A stretch of 64,000 bases of DNA from an uncultured Sphaerochaeta sp. Lineage in GTDB: Bacteria; Spirochaetota; Spirochaetia; Sphaerochaetales; Sphaerochaetaceae. Below the pieces are notes generated by a model. The model worked only from the letters and a program-made list of their open reading frames with translations, did not search any database and was not told the DNA's origin. Positions within the stretch are counted from its first letter, which is position 1. Each line of letters begins with the position of its first letter. A program made the translations under genes and the position numbers. The stretch covers positions 1,364,001-1,428,000 of the forward strand of contig NZ_OY781939.1 in assembly GCF_963677315.1 (NCBI RefSeq), given 5' to 3'. Below are positions 1 through 9,041 of the stretch, one piece after another.

Positions 1-852
1 GATTTGATCAATCACAAGGACATTGATGCAATCCTGATTTGCAGCTCCACTTCGACGCATGCAGACTTCACCATGGCAGCTGCAAAGGTCGGCAAGCATG
101 TCTTCTGTGAGAAACCCATTGACCTTTCGGTAACAAAGGGTTTGGAAGCCATCAATGTCGCAAAGAAACATCAGGTTAAGTTACAACTGGGTTTTAACCG
201 CCGTTTTGACCACAACTTCAAGCACATTCATGACCTAAGAACTGCTGGTAAGGTAGGAGATGTACATATCGTAAAAATTACCAGTCGTGACCCAGCTCCC
301 CCAGCTCCTGCCTATGTGGCCGTCTCTGGTGGTATTTTCCTGGATATGATGATCCATGATTTTGATATGGCACGATTCCAGGCAGGAAGCGAAATCACCA
401 GTGTTTACGCTACCGGTGCAGTCCTTGTTGACCCGGAGATCGGCAAAGCCGGAGATATAGACACTGCCATAGTCACCCTCACATTCGCCAATGGTGCAAT
501 TGGGGTCATAGATAACTCTCGTCAAGCAGTCTATGGCTATGATCAACGTGTTGAGGTTTTTGGGAGCAAGGGCGCCGCACAAGCTGAGAATGATCGACCC
601 ACCAATGTGACACTATCCACCTCAGAACAGGTATCCATGGATAAACCGCTCTATTTCTTCCTAGAACGCTATGAAGATGCTTTCGTCGACGAGATTTGCT
701 CGTTTGCCGAGGCAATCCTTGAAAACAAGGAAGTGGTGGTCAGTGGAGAGGATGGGCTCGAAGACATGGTTGCAGCTCTTGCTGCAGGGAAGAGTCTGAA
801 AGAAGGACGAGTAGTCACGATTGCAGAAATGAAAGATGAATTGGGTCTTTGA
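1..852 (+). CDS. iolG: Inositol 2-dehydrogenase, C-terminal part (cut by window start)
   Basis: NAD-dependent oxidation of myo-inositol to scyllo-inosose, the first step of inositol catabolism, in the cytoplasm. The frame is open from base 1 with no credible start, so about 55-60 N-terminal residues, including the Rossmann GxGxxG loop, lie upstream. In window numbering the EKP motif is at codons 37-39 (the Lys is catalytic in this family), and the DMMIHDFDM segment gives the Asp115/His119 pair typical of IolG. The C-terminal Gfo/Idh/MocA sheet is complete. iolD follows 20 bp later, which supports the inositol assignment over a generic Gfo/Idh/MocA enzyme. The TTG at base 4 is not the real start. 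Confidence 0.85.
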   Translation, partial: DLINHKDIDAILICSSTSTHADFTMAAAKVGKHVFCEKPIDLSVTKGLEAINVAKKHQVKLQLGFNRRFDHNFKHIHDLRTAGKVGDVHIVKITSRDPAPPAPAYVAVSGGIFLDMMIHDFDMARFQAGSEITSVYATGAVLVDPEIGKAGDIDTAIVTLTFANGAIGVIDNSRQAVYGYDQRVEVFGSKGAAQAENDRPTNVTLSTSEQVSMDKPLYFFLERYEDAFVDEICSFAEAILENKEVVVSGEDGLEDMVAALAAGKSLKEGRVVTIAEMKDELGL

Positions 853-872
853 GAAAGATTAAGGAGTAATCT

Positions 873-2738
873 ATGGATACGATTCGATTGACAATGGCTG
901 GCGCATTGCTTCGATTTTTAAACAACCAATATGTGTCTTACGACGGTGTTGAAGAAAAATTCGTCGAAGGAGTTTTCGGTATCTTCGGCCATGGCTGTGT
1001 CGTAGGGATCGGAGAAGCCTTGGCAGCAAAAGAAAACAAGCTTCCATTCTACCAGGCAAAAAATGAGCAGGGAGCAGTGCACGCTGCCTCAGGATTTGCA
1101 AAAGAACACAACCGAAGGAAGATCATGGCTGTCACCTCCTCTATTGGGCCAGGTGCACTGAACATGGTAACAGGAGCAGGAACTGCCACAGCAAATCATA
1201 TTCCCGTATTACTACTACCCGGTGATGTCTTTGCCTGCAGGCAACCTGACCCAGTACTTCAACAAATTGAAATTCCCCATGACTATACCAATACGGCCAA
1301 CGATGCGTTTCGCTCTGTAAGCAGGTACTGGGATCGGGTAAACCGACCTGAACAATTGATGAGTGCCATGATCAACGCCATGAGAGTTCTCACAGACCCC
1401 AGCGAAACAGGGGCTGTCACGATTGCACTCCCGCAGGATGTCCAGGGGGAAGCATATGACTATCCCGTTGAATTTTTCGAGAAACGAGTACATTACATAG
1501 AGAGACGAATTCCGAGTGACGGACAAATCACACGACTTGCCAAATTACTGAAAGAAGCAAAGAAACCTCTGGTAATCTGTGGTGGTGGAGTTCGCTACAG
1601 TGAAGCCGGTGATGCACTTGCTTCGTTCTGTGAACAGTACCATATCCCCTTCGGAGAAACCCAGGCAGGAAAAGGAATGATCCGTTGGGATAACCCGTAC
1701 AATTTGAGTGGTATTGGAAATACTGGAAGCCAGGTTGCAAATCGATTGGCAAAACAGGCTGATCTCATCCTTGGTATCGGGACTCGTTTTGGAGACTTCA
1801 CCACCTGTTCGAAGTGGTTGTTCCAAAACCCGGAATGCAAGTTCGTTTCTGTAAATGTGGCACCTGCCGATGCCTACAAACTCAATAGTATGCCCATTAT
1901 CGCAGATGCTAAGTTGACGATTGAAGCACTTAAGAACACAGATTTGCTAGAAGGATATTTCAGCCGATGGGCTGAGGAAATCAAAGAAGAGCGAGCGCTG
2001 TGGGATCAGGAAGTCGACCGTCTCTATACCGAAGACGTTCCTTCATCACTATCCCAAGCACGCGTCTTGGGTGAGCTTAACGACCGATTGCTTCCAGAGT
2101 CTGCAATCGTAGTCTCCGGTTCTGGCTCCATCCCCAGCGACATGCAACGTGTCTGGAGGACGAGAGTCATGGGAACCTACCACATGGAATACGCATTCTC
2201 TTGCATGGGATACGAGATTGCTGCAGCCCTTGGAGCAAAAATCGCACACCCTGACAGAGAGGTAGTGGCAATCGTTGGTGACGGTGCATACACCATGCTC
2301 CACACCGAACTGCTTACATCAATACAAGAGGGAAGAAAAATTATCGTAGTAATACTGGATAATGCGGGATTCCACTGCATTGACAACCTGCAGCATAGCC
2401 AGGGCATTGTACATTATGGGAATGAATGGAAACGGAGAGAATCTTCCACGGGAAGGCTTACCGGATCTTCACTCAGTGTTGACTATGCTATGAACGCAGA
2501 GAGTTGGGGAGCCGTAGGACTTCATGCCGATACGGTACAAGCATTGGAAGCTGCAGTGAAACAGGCTCTTCAGGAAGATCGGTCCACTGTTATTCATTGT
2601 CATGTCTCCCCTAAGTCAATGACGGGAGGTTATGAATCTTGGTGGCGTGTCGGAACCGCTGAGATCTCCACAAATCCAGAAGTTGAACAAGCTTGGAAAG
2701 AGATGCAGACGGAAATCAAGAAGTCAAGACAGTTCTAA
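873..2738 (+). CDS. iolD: 3D-(3,5/4)-trihydroxycyclohexane-1,2-dione acylhydrolase
   Basis: Thiamine-diphosphate enzyme that opens the ring of the trihydroxycyclohexanedione made by IolE, giving 5-deoxy-glucuronate. 621 aa, close to the usual ~635. The N-terminal pyrimidine domain has the activating Glu65 in NEQGAVHAA. The central domain follows, and the C-terminal pyrophosphate domain has GDG at 469-471 and the metal-ligand Asn497 (LDNAGFH). ATG is preceded by AAGGAG (861-866). It lies between iolG and iolE on the same strand with gaps of 20 and 15 bp, so the three are one operon. Acetolactate synthase-like enzymes share the fold, but the setting and end-to-end similarity make IolD clear. 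Confidence 0.93.
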   Translation: MDTIRLTMAGALLRFLNNQYVSYDGVEEKFVEGVFGIFGHGCVVGIGEALAAKENKLPFYQAKNEQGAVHAASGFAKEHNRRKIMAVTSSIGPGALNMVTGAGTATANHIPVLLLPGDVFACRQPDPVLQQIEIPHDYTNTANDAFRSVSRYWDRVNRPEQLMSAMINAMRVLTDPSETGAVTIALPQDVQGEAYDYPVEFFEKRVHYIERRIPSDGQITRLAKLLKEAKKPLVICGGGVRYSEAGDALASFCEQYHIPFGETQAGKGMIRWDNPYNLSGIGNTGSQVANRLAKQADLILGIGTRFGDFTTCSKWLFQNPECKFVSVNVAPADAYKLNSMPIIADAKLTIEALKNTDLLEGYFSRWAEEIKEERALWDQEVDRLYTEDVPSSLSQARVLGELNDRLLPESAIVVSGSGSIPSDMQRVWRTRVMGTYHMEYAFSCMGYEIAAALGAKIAHPDREVVAIVGDGAYTMLHTELLTSIQEGRKIIVVILDNAGFHCIDNLQHSQGIVHYGNEWKRRESSTGRLTGSSLSVDYAMNAESWGAVGLHADTVQALEAAVKQALQEDRSTVIHCHVSPKSMTGGYESWWRVGTAEISTNPEVEQAWKEMQTEIKKSRQF

Positions 2739-2753
2739 AAAAAGGATAGAAAT

Positions 2754-3647
2754 ATGAGCATACAAAAAATTCATCTGGCTATCGCTCCAATTGGTTGGAC
2801 GAATGACGATCTCCCAGAACTTGGTGGAGAAATCCCTTTTGAGCAGTGCGTCAGTGAGATGGCCTTGGCGGGATTCACGGGAAGTGAGGTAGGTAATAAA
2901 TATCCACGAGATACCAATGTACTGAAGAAAGCCTTGGACCTTCGTGGCCTGCAAATCTGTAATGCATGGTTCAGCACATTCTTAACAACCCAAAGCTATG
3001 AGGAAGTCGAAAAAGCGTTTATAGAGCACTGCTCATTCCTGAAGGCAATGGGAGCACAGGTGGTTGGGGTAGCAGAACAAGGCAACTCAATCCAAGGCCG
3101 ACAGGACCTTGCTGTTTTTGATGCAAAACCCGTGAATTCGGAGCAAGAGTGGAAGCTGCTTACTGAGGGGCTTAACAAGCTTGGGCAAAAGGCAAAGGAG
3201 ATGGGCATGGCCCTCACCTACCACCACCATATGGGAACCGGTGTACAGACCTCAGAGGAGATTGATCGACTCATGAGAGAGACTGATCCTGCACTTGTTG
3301 GCTTGCTCTATGATACTGGTCACTTGGTTTTCAGCGGAGAGGACCCAATTGATATTCTCAAACGCCATTATTCGAGAATCCGTCATGTCCACCTCAAGGA
3401 TGTGAGAAGACCATTGAGAGAGAAAGCTATCAAGGAAAAGTGGTCGTTCCTGAAGGGAGTAAAAGAAGGGGTATTCACCATCCCAGGAGATGGAATGATT
3501 GACTTCAAACCAATACTAACCTACCTCAAGGGACATGGGTACCAAGGCTGGTGGGTCGTTGAGGCAGAACAAGACCCAGCAAAAGCAAATCCCCTTGAGT
3601 ATGCCTTGAAGGCAAGAGCCTATATCCGTGAGACAGCAGGAATCTAG
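2754..3647 (+). CDS. iolE: Inosose dehydratase
   Basis: Dehydrates scyllo-inosose (2-keto-myo-inositol) to the trihydroxycyclohexanedione used by IolD. 297 aa, the usual length. Single xylose-isomerase/AP-endonuclease-2 type TIM barrel. The metal-site strands are recognisable: LTYHHHMGTGVQT, GLLYDTGH, RHVHLKD and WWVVEAEQD, which supply His, Asp and Glu ligands. It follows iolD by 15 bp. The remaining inositol genes (iolB, iolC, iolJ) are not in the window and may lie upstream. No obvious terminator follows, and a transketolase pair begins about 100 bp later, so read-through into it is possible. Confidence 0.9.
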   Translation: MSIQKIHLAIAPIGWTNDDLPELGGEIPFEQCVSEMALAGFTGSEVGNKYPRDTNVLKKALDLRGLQICNAWFSTFLTTQSYEEVEKAFIEHCSFLKAMGAQVVGVAEQGNSIQGRQDLAVFDAKPVNSEQEWKLLTEGLNKLGQKAKEMGMALTYHHHMGTGVQTSEEIDRLMRETDPALVGLLYDTGHLVFSGEDPIDILKRHYSRIRHVHLKDVRRPLREKAIKEKWSFLKGVKEGVFTIPGDGMIDFKPILTYLKGHGYQGWWVVEAEQDPAKANPLEYALKARAYIRETAGI

Positions 3648-3745
3648 AAACTGTGGTGATTGAATGTTGGTTGAGTACAACCCTTTGCTGAGGGGTGTGT
3701 TCACCATATTCGAGTCATACTGAAACTATCTGTTAGAGGTCATCT

Positions 3746-4603
3746 ATGGGAACAACCATGAATAATCAAGAGCTGAAGCAGCTACAGGCTACTGCTAGAA
3801 ATATCCGTCGAGACACGATTGAAGAGATTGGGAATCTAGGTGTTGGACATATCGGAGGAGCACTATCAGTTGTCGATATCCTGACGCTCCTCTATTTTCG
3901 AGTGATGGAACATATTGATCCGAAGGATCCCCGAAAGCAAAATCGGGACAAATTGGTACTCTCGAAAGGGCATGCGGGGCCTGCCTTGTATGCAGTGCTT
4001 GCTGAGAAGGGATTCTTTCCAAAAGAGTGGCTGGTGACCCTCAACAAGGGAGGAACAAACCTTCCAAGCCATTGTGATATGAACCGGACCCCTGGTATTG
4101 ATTTCACCACAGGCTCTCTTGGACAGGGAAGCTCTGCCGCTGCAGGAATTGCACTCGCAGACAAACTCAAGAAGAGCAAAGCTATCACTTATCTTATTAT
4201 CGGGGATGGGGAGAGCCAAGAGGGGCAAATTTGGGAGATGGCAATGTTTGCTGCCCAGTTCAAACTATCTAACCTCATAGCATTCACCGATTACAACAAA
4301 CTTCAAATCGATGGTAGCACTAGTGACATTATTGACTTAGGAGATATCGAGCTGAAGTGGAAAGGATTTGGTTGGTTTGTCCAGAGAGTCAACGGACATG
4401 ATTTCGAGGCTCTTGAGGATGCTATTCAACTGGCAAAAGCCCAAGGGGAAAAACCTTCCATGATTATCTGTGACACCATCAAGGCAAAAGGTTTCTCACT
4501 TGCCGAAGGATTGGCCTCAAGTCATAACATGGCGTACTCCAAAGAAGTAGCTAAGCAAGTAATTGAAGACCTCATGGCTGAAGACGGAGGGAAAGAGAAA
4601 TGA
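3746..4603 (+). CDS. Transketolase, N-terminal (ThDP pyrophosphate) subunit, copy 1
   Basis: First half of a split transketolase, which transfers a two-carbon ketol unit between sugar phosphates. 285 aa. It has the SKGHAGPALY motif (His76), LPSHCDMNRTPGIDFTTGSLGQG, and the ThDP motif GDGE (153-156) with Asn184. The C-terminal half is the next gene, overlapping by ATGA. AGAGGT precedes the first ATG; a second ATG at 3758 (MNNQEL) is an alternative. It is closely similar to the second pair at 10868-12659. Split pairs also include apulose-4-phosphate transketolase (AptA/AptB) and DXP-synthase-like enzymes, so the in vivo substrate is uncertain. Its place after iolDE suggests a role with sugar phosphates derived from polyols. 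Confidence 0.88.
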   Translation: MGTTMNNQELKQLQATARNIRRDTIEEIGNLGVGHIGGALSVVDILTLLYFRVMEHIDPKDPRKQNRDKLVLSKGHAGPALYAVLAEKGFFPKEWLVTLNKGGTNLPSHCDMNRTPGIDFTTGSLGQGSSAAAGIALADKLKKSKAITYLIIGDGESQEGQIWEMAMFAAQFKLSNLIAFTDYNKLQIDGSTSDIIDLGDIELKWKGFGWFVQRVNGHDFEALEDAIQLAKAQGEKPSMIICDTIKAKGFSLAEGLASSHNMAYSKEVAKQVIEDLMAEDGGKEK

Positions 4604-5550
4604 CTGATATTGCCACTATAAAGGATTTCCGTACCATCTATGCAGATACGCTGATTGAACTTGCCCATGAGGATCCCAGAGTTGTAGTGTTCGAAGCTGA
4701 TTTAATGAGTGCAACCGGGACAAAACCTTTCAAGGAACTGTTTCCAGAACAGTTCATAAACTGTGGAGTTGCAGAAGCTAATATGGTCGGTATTGCAAGC
4801 GGGATCTCATCCCAGGGTTTTATCCCTTTCGTCAATACATTTGGATGTTTTGCAACCCGTAGAGCATATGACCAATTCTTTCTATCTGCTAACTATGCAC
4901 GACAGAATGTAAAACTGGTCGGTCTTGATCCAGGAATAACAGCAGCATTCAATGGCGGGACCCATATGCCATTTTGTGATATTGCTCTTACCAGGGCCAT
5001 TCCTGATCTGGTAGTCGTAGAACCAAGTGATGGATGGGCAGTGCATCATCTCACTAAAGCAGTTTACGCCCATCGAGGATCTGCATATGTACGATTACAA
5101 AGGAAGGGAAACCCTATCTTTTATGACGCCAACCAAACCTTCGAATTGGGAAAAGGCATCATAGTACAGGATGGAAAGGACGTTACCTTGATTGCAACGG
5201 GAGCTGTCATGCTTGAACAGGCAATACTGGCTTCACAGTCCTTGGAGAAAGAAAACATCTCTGCTGCAGTGCTTGATATGCATACCATCAAGCCATTGGA
5301 TAAGGAACTTGTCCTCTCCTTTGCAAAGAAAACGAACGCCATCGTTACCTGTGAAAATGCCCAGATGGCTGGAGGGCTGGGAAGTGCAGTTTCTGAATTC
5401 CTTGCAGAGGAGTATCCCACTCTGGTCAGGCGTGTTGGGATACAAGATCTGTTTGGCGAGGTCGGGACTGTTGAATACCTTATTAATCGCTTTGCATTGA
5501 CTGCTAAACATATTGTCCAGGAAGCAAAGGAAGCTATTAAGCGAAGATAA
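4600..5550 (+). CDS. Transketolase, C-terminal (pyrimidine-binding) subunit, copy 1
   Basis: Second half of the split transketolase; it completes the active site at the dimer interface. 316 aa: a pyrimidine-binding domain with the cofactor-activating Glu59 in NCGVAEANMVG, then the C-terminal transketolase domain from about residue 190 (VTLIATGAVMLEQA, IKPLDKELV, TCENAQMAGGLGSAV). Translationally coupled to the N-terminal subunit by a 4-bp overlap. Probably the last gene of the iolGDE-transketolase unit, since a weak hairpin and about 110 bp of non-coding DNA follow. Confidence 0.88.
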   Translation: MTDIATIKDFRTIYADTLIELAHEDPRVVVFEADLMSATGTKPFKELFPEQFINCGVAEANMVGIASGISSQGFIPFVNTFGCFATRRAYDQFFLSANYARQNVKLVGLDPGITAAFNGGTHMPFCDIALTRAIPDLVVVEPSDGWAVHHLTKAVYAHRGSAYVRLQRKGNPIFYDANQTFELGKGIIVQDGKDVTLIATGAVMLEQAILASQSLEKENISAAVLDMHTIKPLDKELVLSFAKKTNAIVTCENAQMAGGLGSAVSEFLAEEYPTLVRRVGIQDLFGEVGTVEYLINRFALTAKHIVQEAKEAIKRR

Positions 5551-5578
5551 CCAATATCAAGTAGACTATAAGGAATAG

Positions 5579-5609
5579 CGCTCCAAAAAGGGAAACTCGT
5601 CATGGAGCG
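5579..5609 (+). terminator. Possible weak terminator hairpin after transketolase copy 1
   Basis: CGCTCCA (5579-5585) pairs with TGGAGCG (5603-5609) across a 17-nt loop and is followed by TTCTT. The loop is long and the T-tract short, so this is only a candidate. Confidence 0.35.
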
Positions 5610-5648
5610 TTCTTGCATGACAATTTCACCCATCTGTTCAGACTTCCA

Positions 5649-5657
5649 TGATAGAAT
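5649..5657 (+). promoter_or_regulatory. Extended -10 promoter placing +1 on the ATG of the sensor kinase
   Basis: TGATAGAAT fits the extended -10 pattern TGnTAnnnT. The hexamer TAGAAT ends at 5657, six bases (GGCAAA) before the ATG at 5664. With normal geometry +1 is the A of the ATG, so the mRNA would be leaderless. No Shine-Dalgarno is visible, and there is no good -35 box at 16-18 bp. Confidence 0.5.
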
Positions 5658-5663
5658 GGCAAA

Positions 5664-6923
5664 ATGGACTACAGCATAAACCGAAGCCGTATTATTCCAG
5701 CAATCTGTATATTTCTATTGATACTCATCGCAATTCTACAGTTTGAACTAGCCTTCAGAGAGCTGGTAGAAACCATTGAACGATCTATTGATGAAGATCC
5801 TCATTTCTTTCCAATCAGCAATTGGAGGCTCCAAAGGCATATGCTGCTGGTAGTCATGGCATGTATCGGGTTCATCATGGTTATAAGCAAGAACAAAGGT
5901 ACACAATGGCTTCTGTTCATTCTGCAAACACTTGGATTCGGGATTACGCTCTTTGCGGATACATTCACTGATTTCTCGTCACTTACCCTCTTCATAGCAA
6001 TGTGTCTTGAACTACATCTGATATCCACCCATCGCATTGCTACCGCACTCTCGCTGGGCTACGGTCTTGCTTTAGTTCTCTTTCCACGGGTGGATTCCTC
6101 ATGGTACTTCATATCCCTACCGATTTCTTCAGAAAAACGGATTGCTCTCGCCTTCTATGCCTTGCTCTTTATTCTGATTTTCCACCTTTTCCACAAAATT
6201 CTCGAAGAATTGGAGCATGAAAAGTCTTCCAACAACTACCTCAAACGTTCGGTGGTTGAACTTTCCAGTGCCAATGTCGGCTTCCAGAACTATGCATCAA
6301 GAGCTAAGGAAATTGCATCCAGAGAAGAAAGAAACAGGATTATTCGTGAGGTACATGATTCAACAGGGTACACACTTACCAATATCACAATGATGATGGA
6401 AGCTGCAAAAAGCCTTATCTACTCGAATCCAGCCAAGCTCATGGATATCCTCACTAAGACGAAGGAGATTTCACAATCTTCATTGCAGCAAATACGAAAG
6501 ACGTTACGAATTTTGGGAAAAGAAAAAGAACAGGTTGAAAATCCGTTGCATGTGTTGCATCGTATATTTACCACTTTTGAACAGGCAACCAATGTACGGG
6601 TCCAAGTAGAATACCGCAATATTGGTATGGCCCCACAGCACCTGATAGATGCAACGCTTTTTAGAATAGTCCAAGAGAGTCTGACCAATGCGTTTTGGCA
6701 TGGGGAAGCAACCCAGGTTAGTGTACAATTCAGATATGAAGAAGATGAGGGACTGACTGCCATTATTGCTGACAATGGGAAGGGAGCCGCCACCATCAGC
6801 GAAGGAATTGGCTTGAAAAGCATGCGTGAACAACTCAATGAAATTGGTGGTTTAGTAACCATCCAAACTATAAAGGGATCTGGATTTCAGTTAAATATAT
6901 TAATTCCAAATCGGGAGCTTTAA
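5664..6923 (+). CDS. Membrane sensor histidine kinase, NarL/DesK type (HisKA_3)
   Basis: Sensor of a two-component system. 419 aa. About six hydrophobic segments fill residues 8-190, with almost no extracytoplasmic domain, then a short coiled stretch (about 190-215). The dimerisation/phosphoacceptor helix EERNRIIREVHDSTGYTLTN carries His231. The C-terminal ATPase has the N box (QESLTNAFWHG), G1 (DNGKG) and G2 (GIGLKSMRE). The response regulator starts 3 bp downstream. The signal is unknown; the membrane-embedded input domain suggests a membrane or intramembrane cue. Its position between the inositol/transketolase block and a sugar ABC operon makes that operon the likely target. Confidence 0.9.
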   Translation: MDYSINRSRIIPAICIFLLILIAILQFELAFRELVETIERSIDEDPHFFPISNWRLQRHMLLVVMACIGFIMVISKNKGTQWLLFILQTLGFGITLFADTFTDFSSLTLFIAMCLELHLISTHRIATALSLGYGLALVLFPRVDSSWYFISLPISSEKRIALAFYALLFILIFHLFHKILEELEHEKSSNNYLKRSVVELSSANVGFQNYASRAKEIASREERNRIIREVHDSTGYTLTNITMMMEAAKSLIYSNPAKLMDILTKTKEISQSSLQQIRKTLRILGKEKEQVENPLHVLHRIFTTFEQATNVRVQVEYRNIGMAPQHLIDATLFRIVQESLTNAFWHGEATQVSVQFRYEEDEGLTAIIADNGKGAATISEGIGLKSMREQLNEIGGLVTIQTIKGSGFQLNILIPNREL

Positions 6924-6925
6924 GA

Positions 6926-7615
6926 ATGAAAATGAGAAAACGAGTCCTCCTAGTGGATGATCAGAAGCTTTTTGTTGATAGTCTCCGCATGGTAATCGAT
7001 TCGCGCTCAGAAGAATTGGAAGTAGTCGGCGTTGCCTATGATGGAATCAGCGCGCTTGAAATGACCACAGAACTCGAACCGGATTTGGTCGTGCTTGATG
7101 TTCGTATGCCGAATATGGATGGAGTGGAGACAATCAAGTTGCTCAAGAAATCCAATCCAACATTGAGAGTACTGATGCTTACCACCTTTGATGATGACGA
7201 ACAGGTCACCCAAGCACTTGGCTATGGAGCTGTTGGCTATTTACTCAAAGACATGGCGCCAGATGACCTAATCAATGCTATGAGGACCGCTACTGAGGAG
7301 AATGTACAGCTCTCTTCCTCTGTAATACAAAAACTCCTCAAACAAAAAAACCAAGAGCAGATTACAGCAGAGGAGAATAAGGACAATCCCTCTGTCGATG
7401 ACACCATAGGAAAGGTTACCCCCAGGGAGGCTGACATCCTCCATCTGATCGCTGATGGATACAACAACAATGAAATCGCAGAAAAGTTGAAGATTGCTGT
7501 CCAAACCGTTAAGAACCGCGTAAGTGAGATGTATTTCAAGTTTGATGTCCATGACCGCCTCCATCTCATGCGAAAGGCGAAAGAATTAGGCTTTGGGAGA
7601 AGAACCGGTACTTGA
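6926..7615 (+). CDS. Response regulator, NarL/LuxR family
   Basis: Cytoplasmic DNA-binding partner of the preceding kinase. 229 aa. Receiver domain with the acidic pair in LVDDQK, phosphoacceptor Asp58 (LDVRMPNMDG), the conserved Thr in MLTTFDD and Lys in LLKDMAP. A linker of about 25 residues leads to a LuxR helix-turn-helix (VTPREADILHLIADGYNNNEIAEK...). GGGAG lies upstream of the ATG. The gene ends inside a strong terminator, so the two-component pair is separated from the ABC operon. Confidence 0.92.
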   Translation: MKMRKRVLLVDDQKLFVDSLRMVIDSRSEELEVVGVAYDGISALEMTTELEPDLVVLDVRMPNMDGVETIKLLKKSNPTLRVLMLTTFDDDEQVTQALGYGAVGYLLKDMAPDDLINAMRTATEENVQLSSSVIQKLLKQKNQEQITAEENKDNPSVDDTIGKVTPREADILHLIADGYNNNEIAEKLKIAVQTVKNRVSEMYFKFDVHDRLHLMRKAKELGFGRRTGT

Positions 7616-7628
7616 GTACCGGTTCTTT
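7600..7628 (+). terminator. Strong intrinsic terminator overlapping the response regulator stop codon
   Basis: Perfect 12-bp arms AAGAACCGGTAC (7600-7611) and GTACCGGTTCTT (7616-7627) around a TTGA loop, followed by T. The TGA stop (7613-7615) lies in the loop. Confidence 0.75.
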
Positions 7629-7714
7629 ACTGTTGAAACAGGTACCAAAGCTTCTTGTGTTCAGTTTTTAGTACAGTAAGCTTAAGTCAAGAAAACAAAA
7701 AGGAGAAAAATCGT

Positions 7715-8971
7715 ATGAAAAAATACTCAACGATTTTCGTGATGTTACTCATTCTGGCATTACTGCCCGTCTCTCTGTGGTCTGGTGCACAACCAGAAAC
7801 AAAATCAGATGTTGTAGAACTTACCGTATGGTTTGGTCGAGAGAACTTCATCCCCGATGAAGGTTTTGATGCATTCCATGCCAAATACCCTAACATCAAG
7901 GTAACTGCGGATGTCATCCCCCTTGAACAGGCACTAACAGAAGGAGCTAAGGCAATCGGAGCAGGTGTTGGACCAGATATTCTACAAACCGACTCCCGCA
8001 GACTCCCTCCATTTGTGGAAGCTGGAATGCTACAACCAATGGACTCCTATATGGAACAATGGAAACAGGAAGACCCCGCTACCTATAATGCACTCTCCTC
8101 TTCTGCTTGGGAACATGCTAAGCATAACGGAAAACTCTATGGAGTAAATATTTATGCAGGCCCCTTCAACAACGTCTATCGCATAGACTGGTTGGAACAA
8201 CTTGGAATGGACGTACCTGAGACTTGGGAAGAAGTTCTTGATGTAGCTCGTGCAACCCGCGATGCAGGATTGGGATACGGATTTGTTGTTCGTGGCCCCA
8301 ATAGCACACCTTGGTTCTTCGCACACTACATGGCCATGGGTGGAAAGTTTGTGGACAACGTAATCCAGCTTGATTCCCCTGCTGGTATCTATGCATTGAA
8401 CTTCTACCAAACTCTGGTAAAAGAAGATTTGGTTAGTGATGATGTAATCGCTTGGGGCTCTGGTGACATGCGTGCAGCATTCATCACCGGTCGTGCAATG
8501 ATGGCTCCTATTGGTACTAACATTTTCCCGAATATTCAGGAAGAGATGAAGTATGGGGAGAAGTGGGGTGCAACCCCGATGCTTCCTAGAGAGGGATATG
8601 AGAAAGATTATTCCTATGCATCACTTGGCTGGCCCTTCTTGGTAACCTCCAATTGTGAGCATCCCTATGAAGCAAGCCTTGTACTACGCTATTTGGCAGA
8701 AAATGACAATGCAATGAGTGTTGCACGTCGCTATCAGCCAACTACTGTAACCACAGTCTGGAATGATCCTGCTTATCTTGCTGAGCAGCCTTGGTCTGGT
8801 GATTTCGAGGAAGCCTTGAACAACATGACCAGGACCCCTGCGACTGTATTCATCACAGAGGTCGACAATATCGTACTCGATGCCCTTGGAGAGGTCATGG
8901 AGAACGTGAACGCAGATCCTGCTGAGGTTGCAAAACGCTACCAGAAGCAACTCGACGCATTAGGCAAATAA
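7715..8971 (+). CDS. ABC transporter extracellular sugar-binding protein
   Basis: Captures a carbohydrate outside the membrane and delivers it to the MalF/MalG-like permeases encoded next. 418 aa from the ATG at 7715, chosen because AGGAG (7701-7705) precedes it; an upstream in-frame start at 7655 has no ribosome site. Signal peptide at residues 1-25 (KK followed by a hydrophobic core, ending near LWSGA-QPE); there is no lipobox Cys. The rest matches family 1 solute-binding proteins: LTVWFGRE near the mature N-terminus, a central HNGKLYGVNIYAGPFNNVYRIDWLEQLG and GRAMMAPIGTN. No ATPase gene is in the operon, so a shared MsmK/UgpC-type ATPase is expected elsewhere. Confidence 0.9.
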   Translation: MKKYSTIFVMLLILALLPVSLWSGAQPETKSDVVELTVWFGRENFIPDEGFDAFHAKYPNIKVTADVIPLEQALTEGAKAIGAGVGPDILQTDSRRLPPFVEAGMLQPMDSYMEQWKQEDPATYNALSSSAWEHAKHNGKLYGVNIYAGPFNNVYRIDWLEQLGMDVPETWEEVLDVARATRDAGLGYGFVVRGPNSTPWFFAHYMAMGGKFVDNVIQLDSPAGIYALNFYQTLVKEDLVSDDVIAWGSGDMRAAFITGRAMMAPIGTNIFPNIQEEMKYGEKWGATPMLPREGYEKDYSYASLGWPFLVTSNCEHPYEASLVLRYLAENDNAMSVARRYQPTTVTTVWNDPAYLAEQPWSGDFEEALNNMTRTPATVFITEVDNIVLDALGEVMENVNADPAEVAKRYQKQLDALGK

Positions 8972-8989
8972 AAAATACTGATGTAGAGG

Positions 8990-9021
8990 ATGGGGGTTCC
9001 CTTCTGAACCCCCATTACTTT
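8990..9021 (+). terminator. Hairpin between binding-protein and permease genes
   Basis: ATGGGGGTTC (8990-8999) and GAACCCCCAT (9006-9015) pair perfectly over a 6-nt loop and are followed by TACTTTT. As it lies inside the operon it probably acts as a partial terminator or 3' stabiliser that keeps binding-protein mRNA in excess. Confidence 0.7.
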
Positions 9022-9041
9022 TACCCAAAATAGGAAACACT

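Noticed and set aside
3670..3683. GGTTG-AGTA-CAACC hairpin in the iolE-transketolase spacer as a terminator
   Set aside because: Stem of only five pairs, followed by CCTTTG rather than a T-tract.
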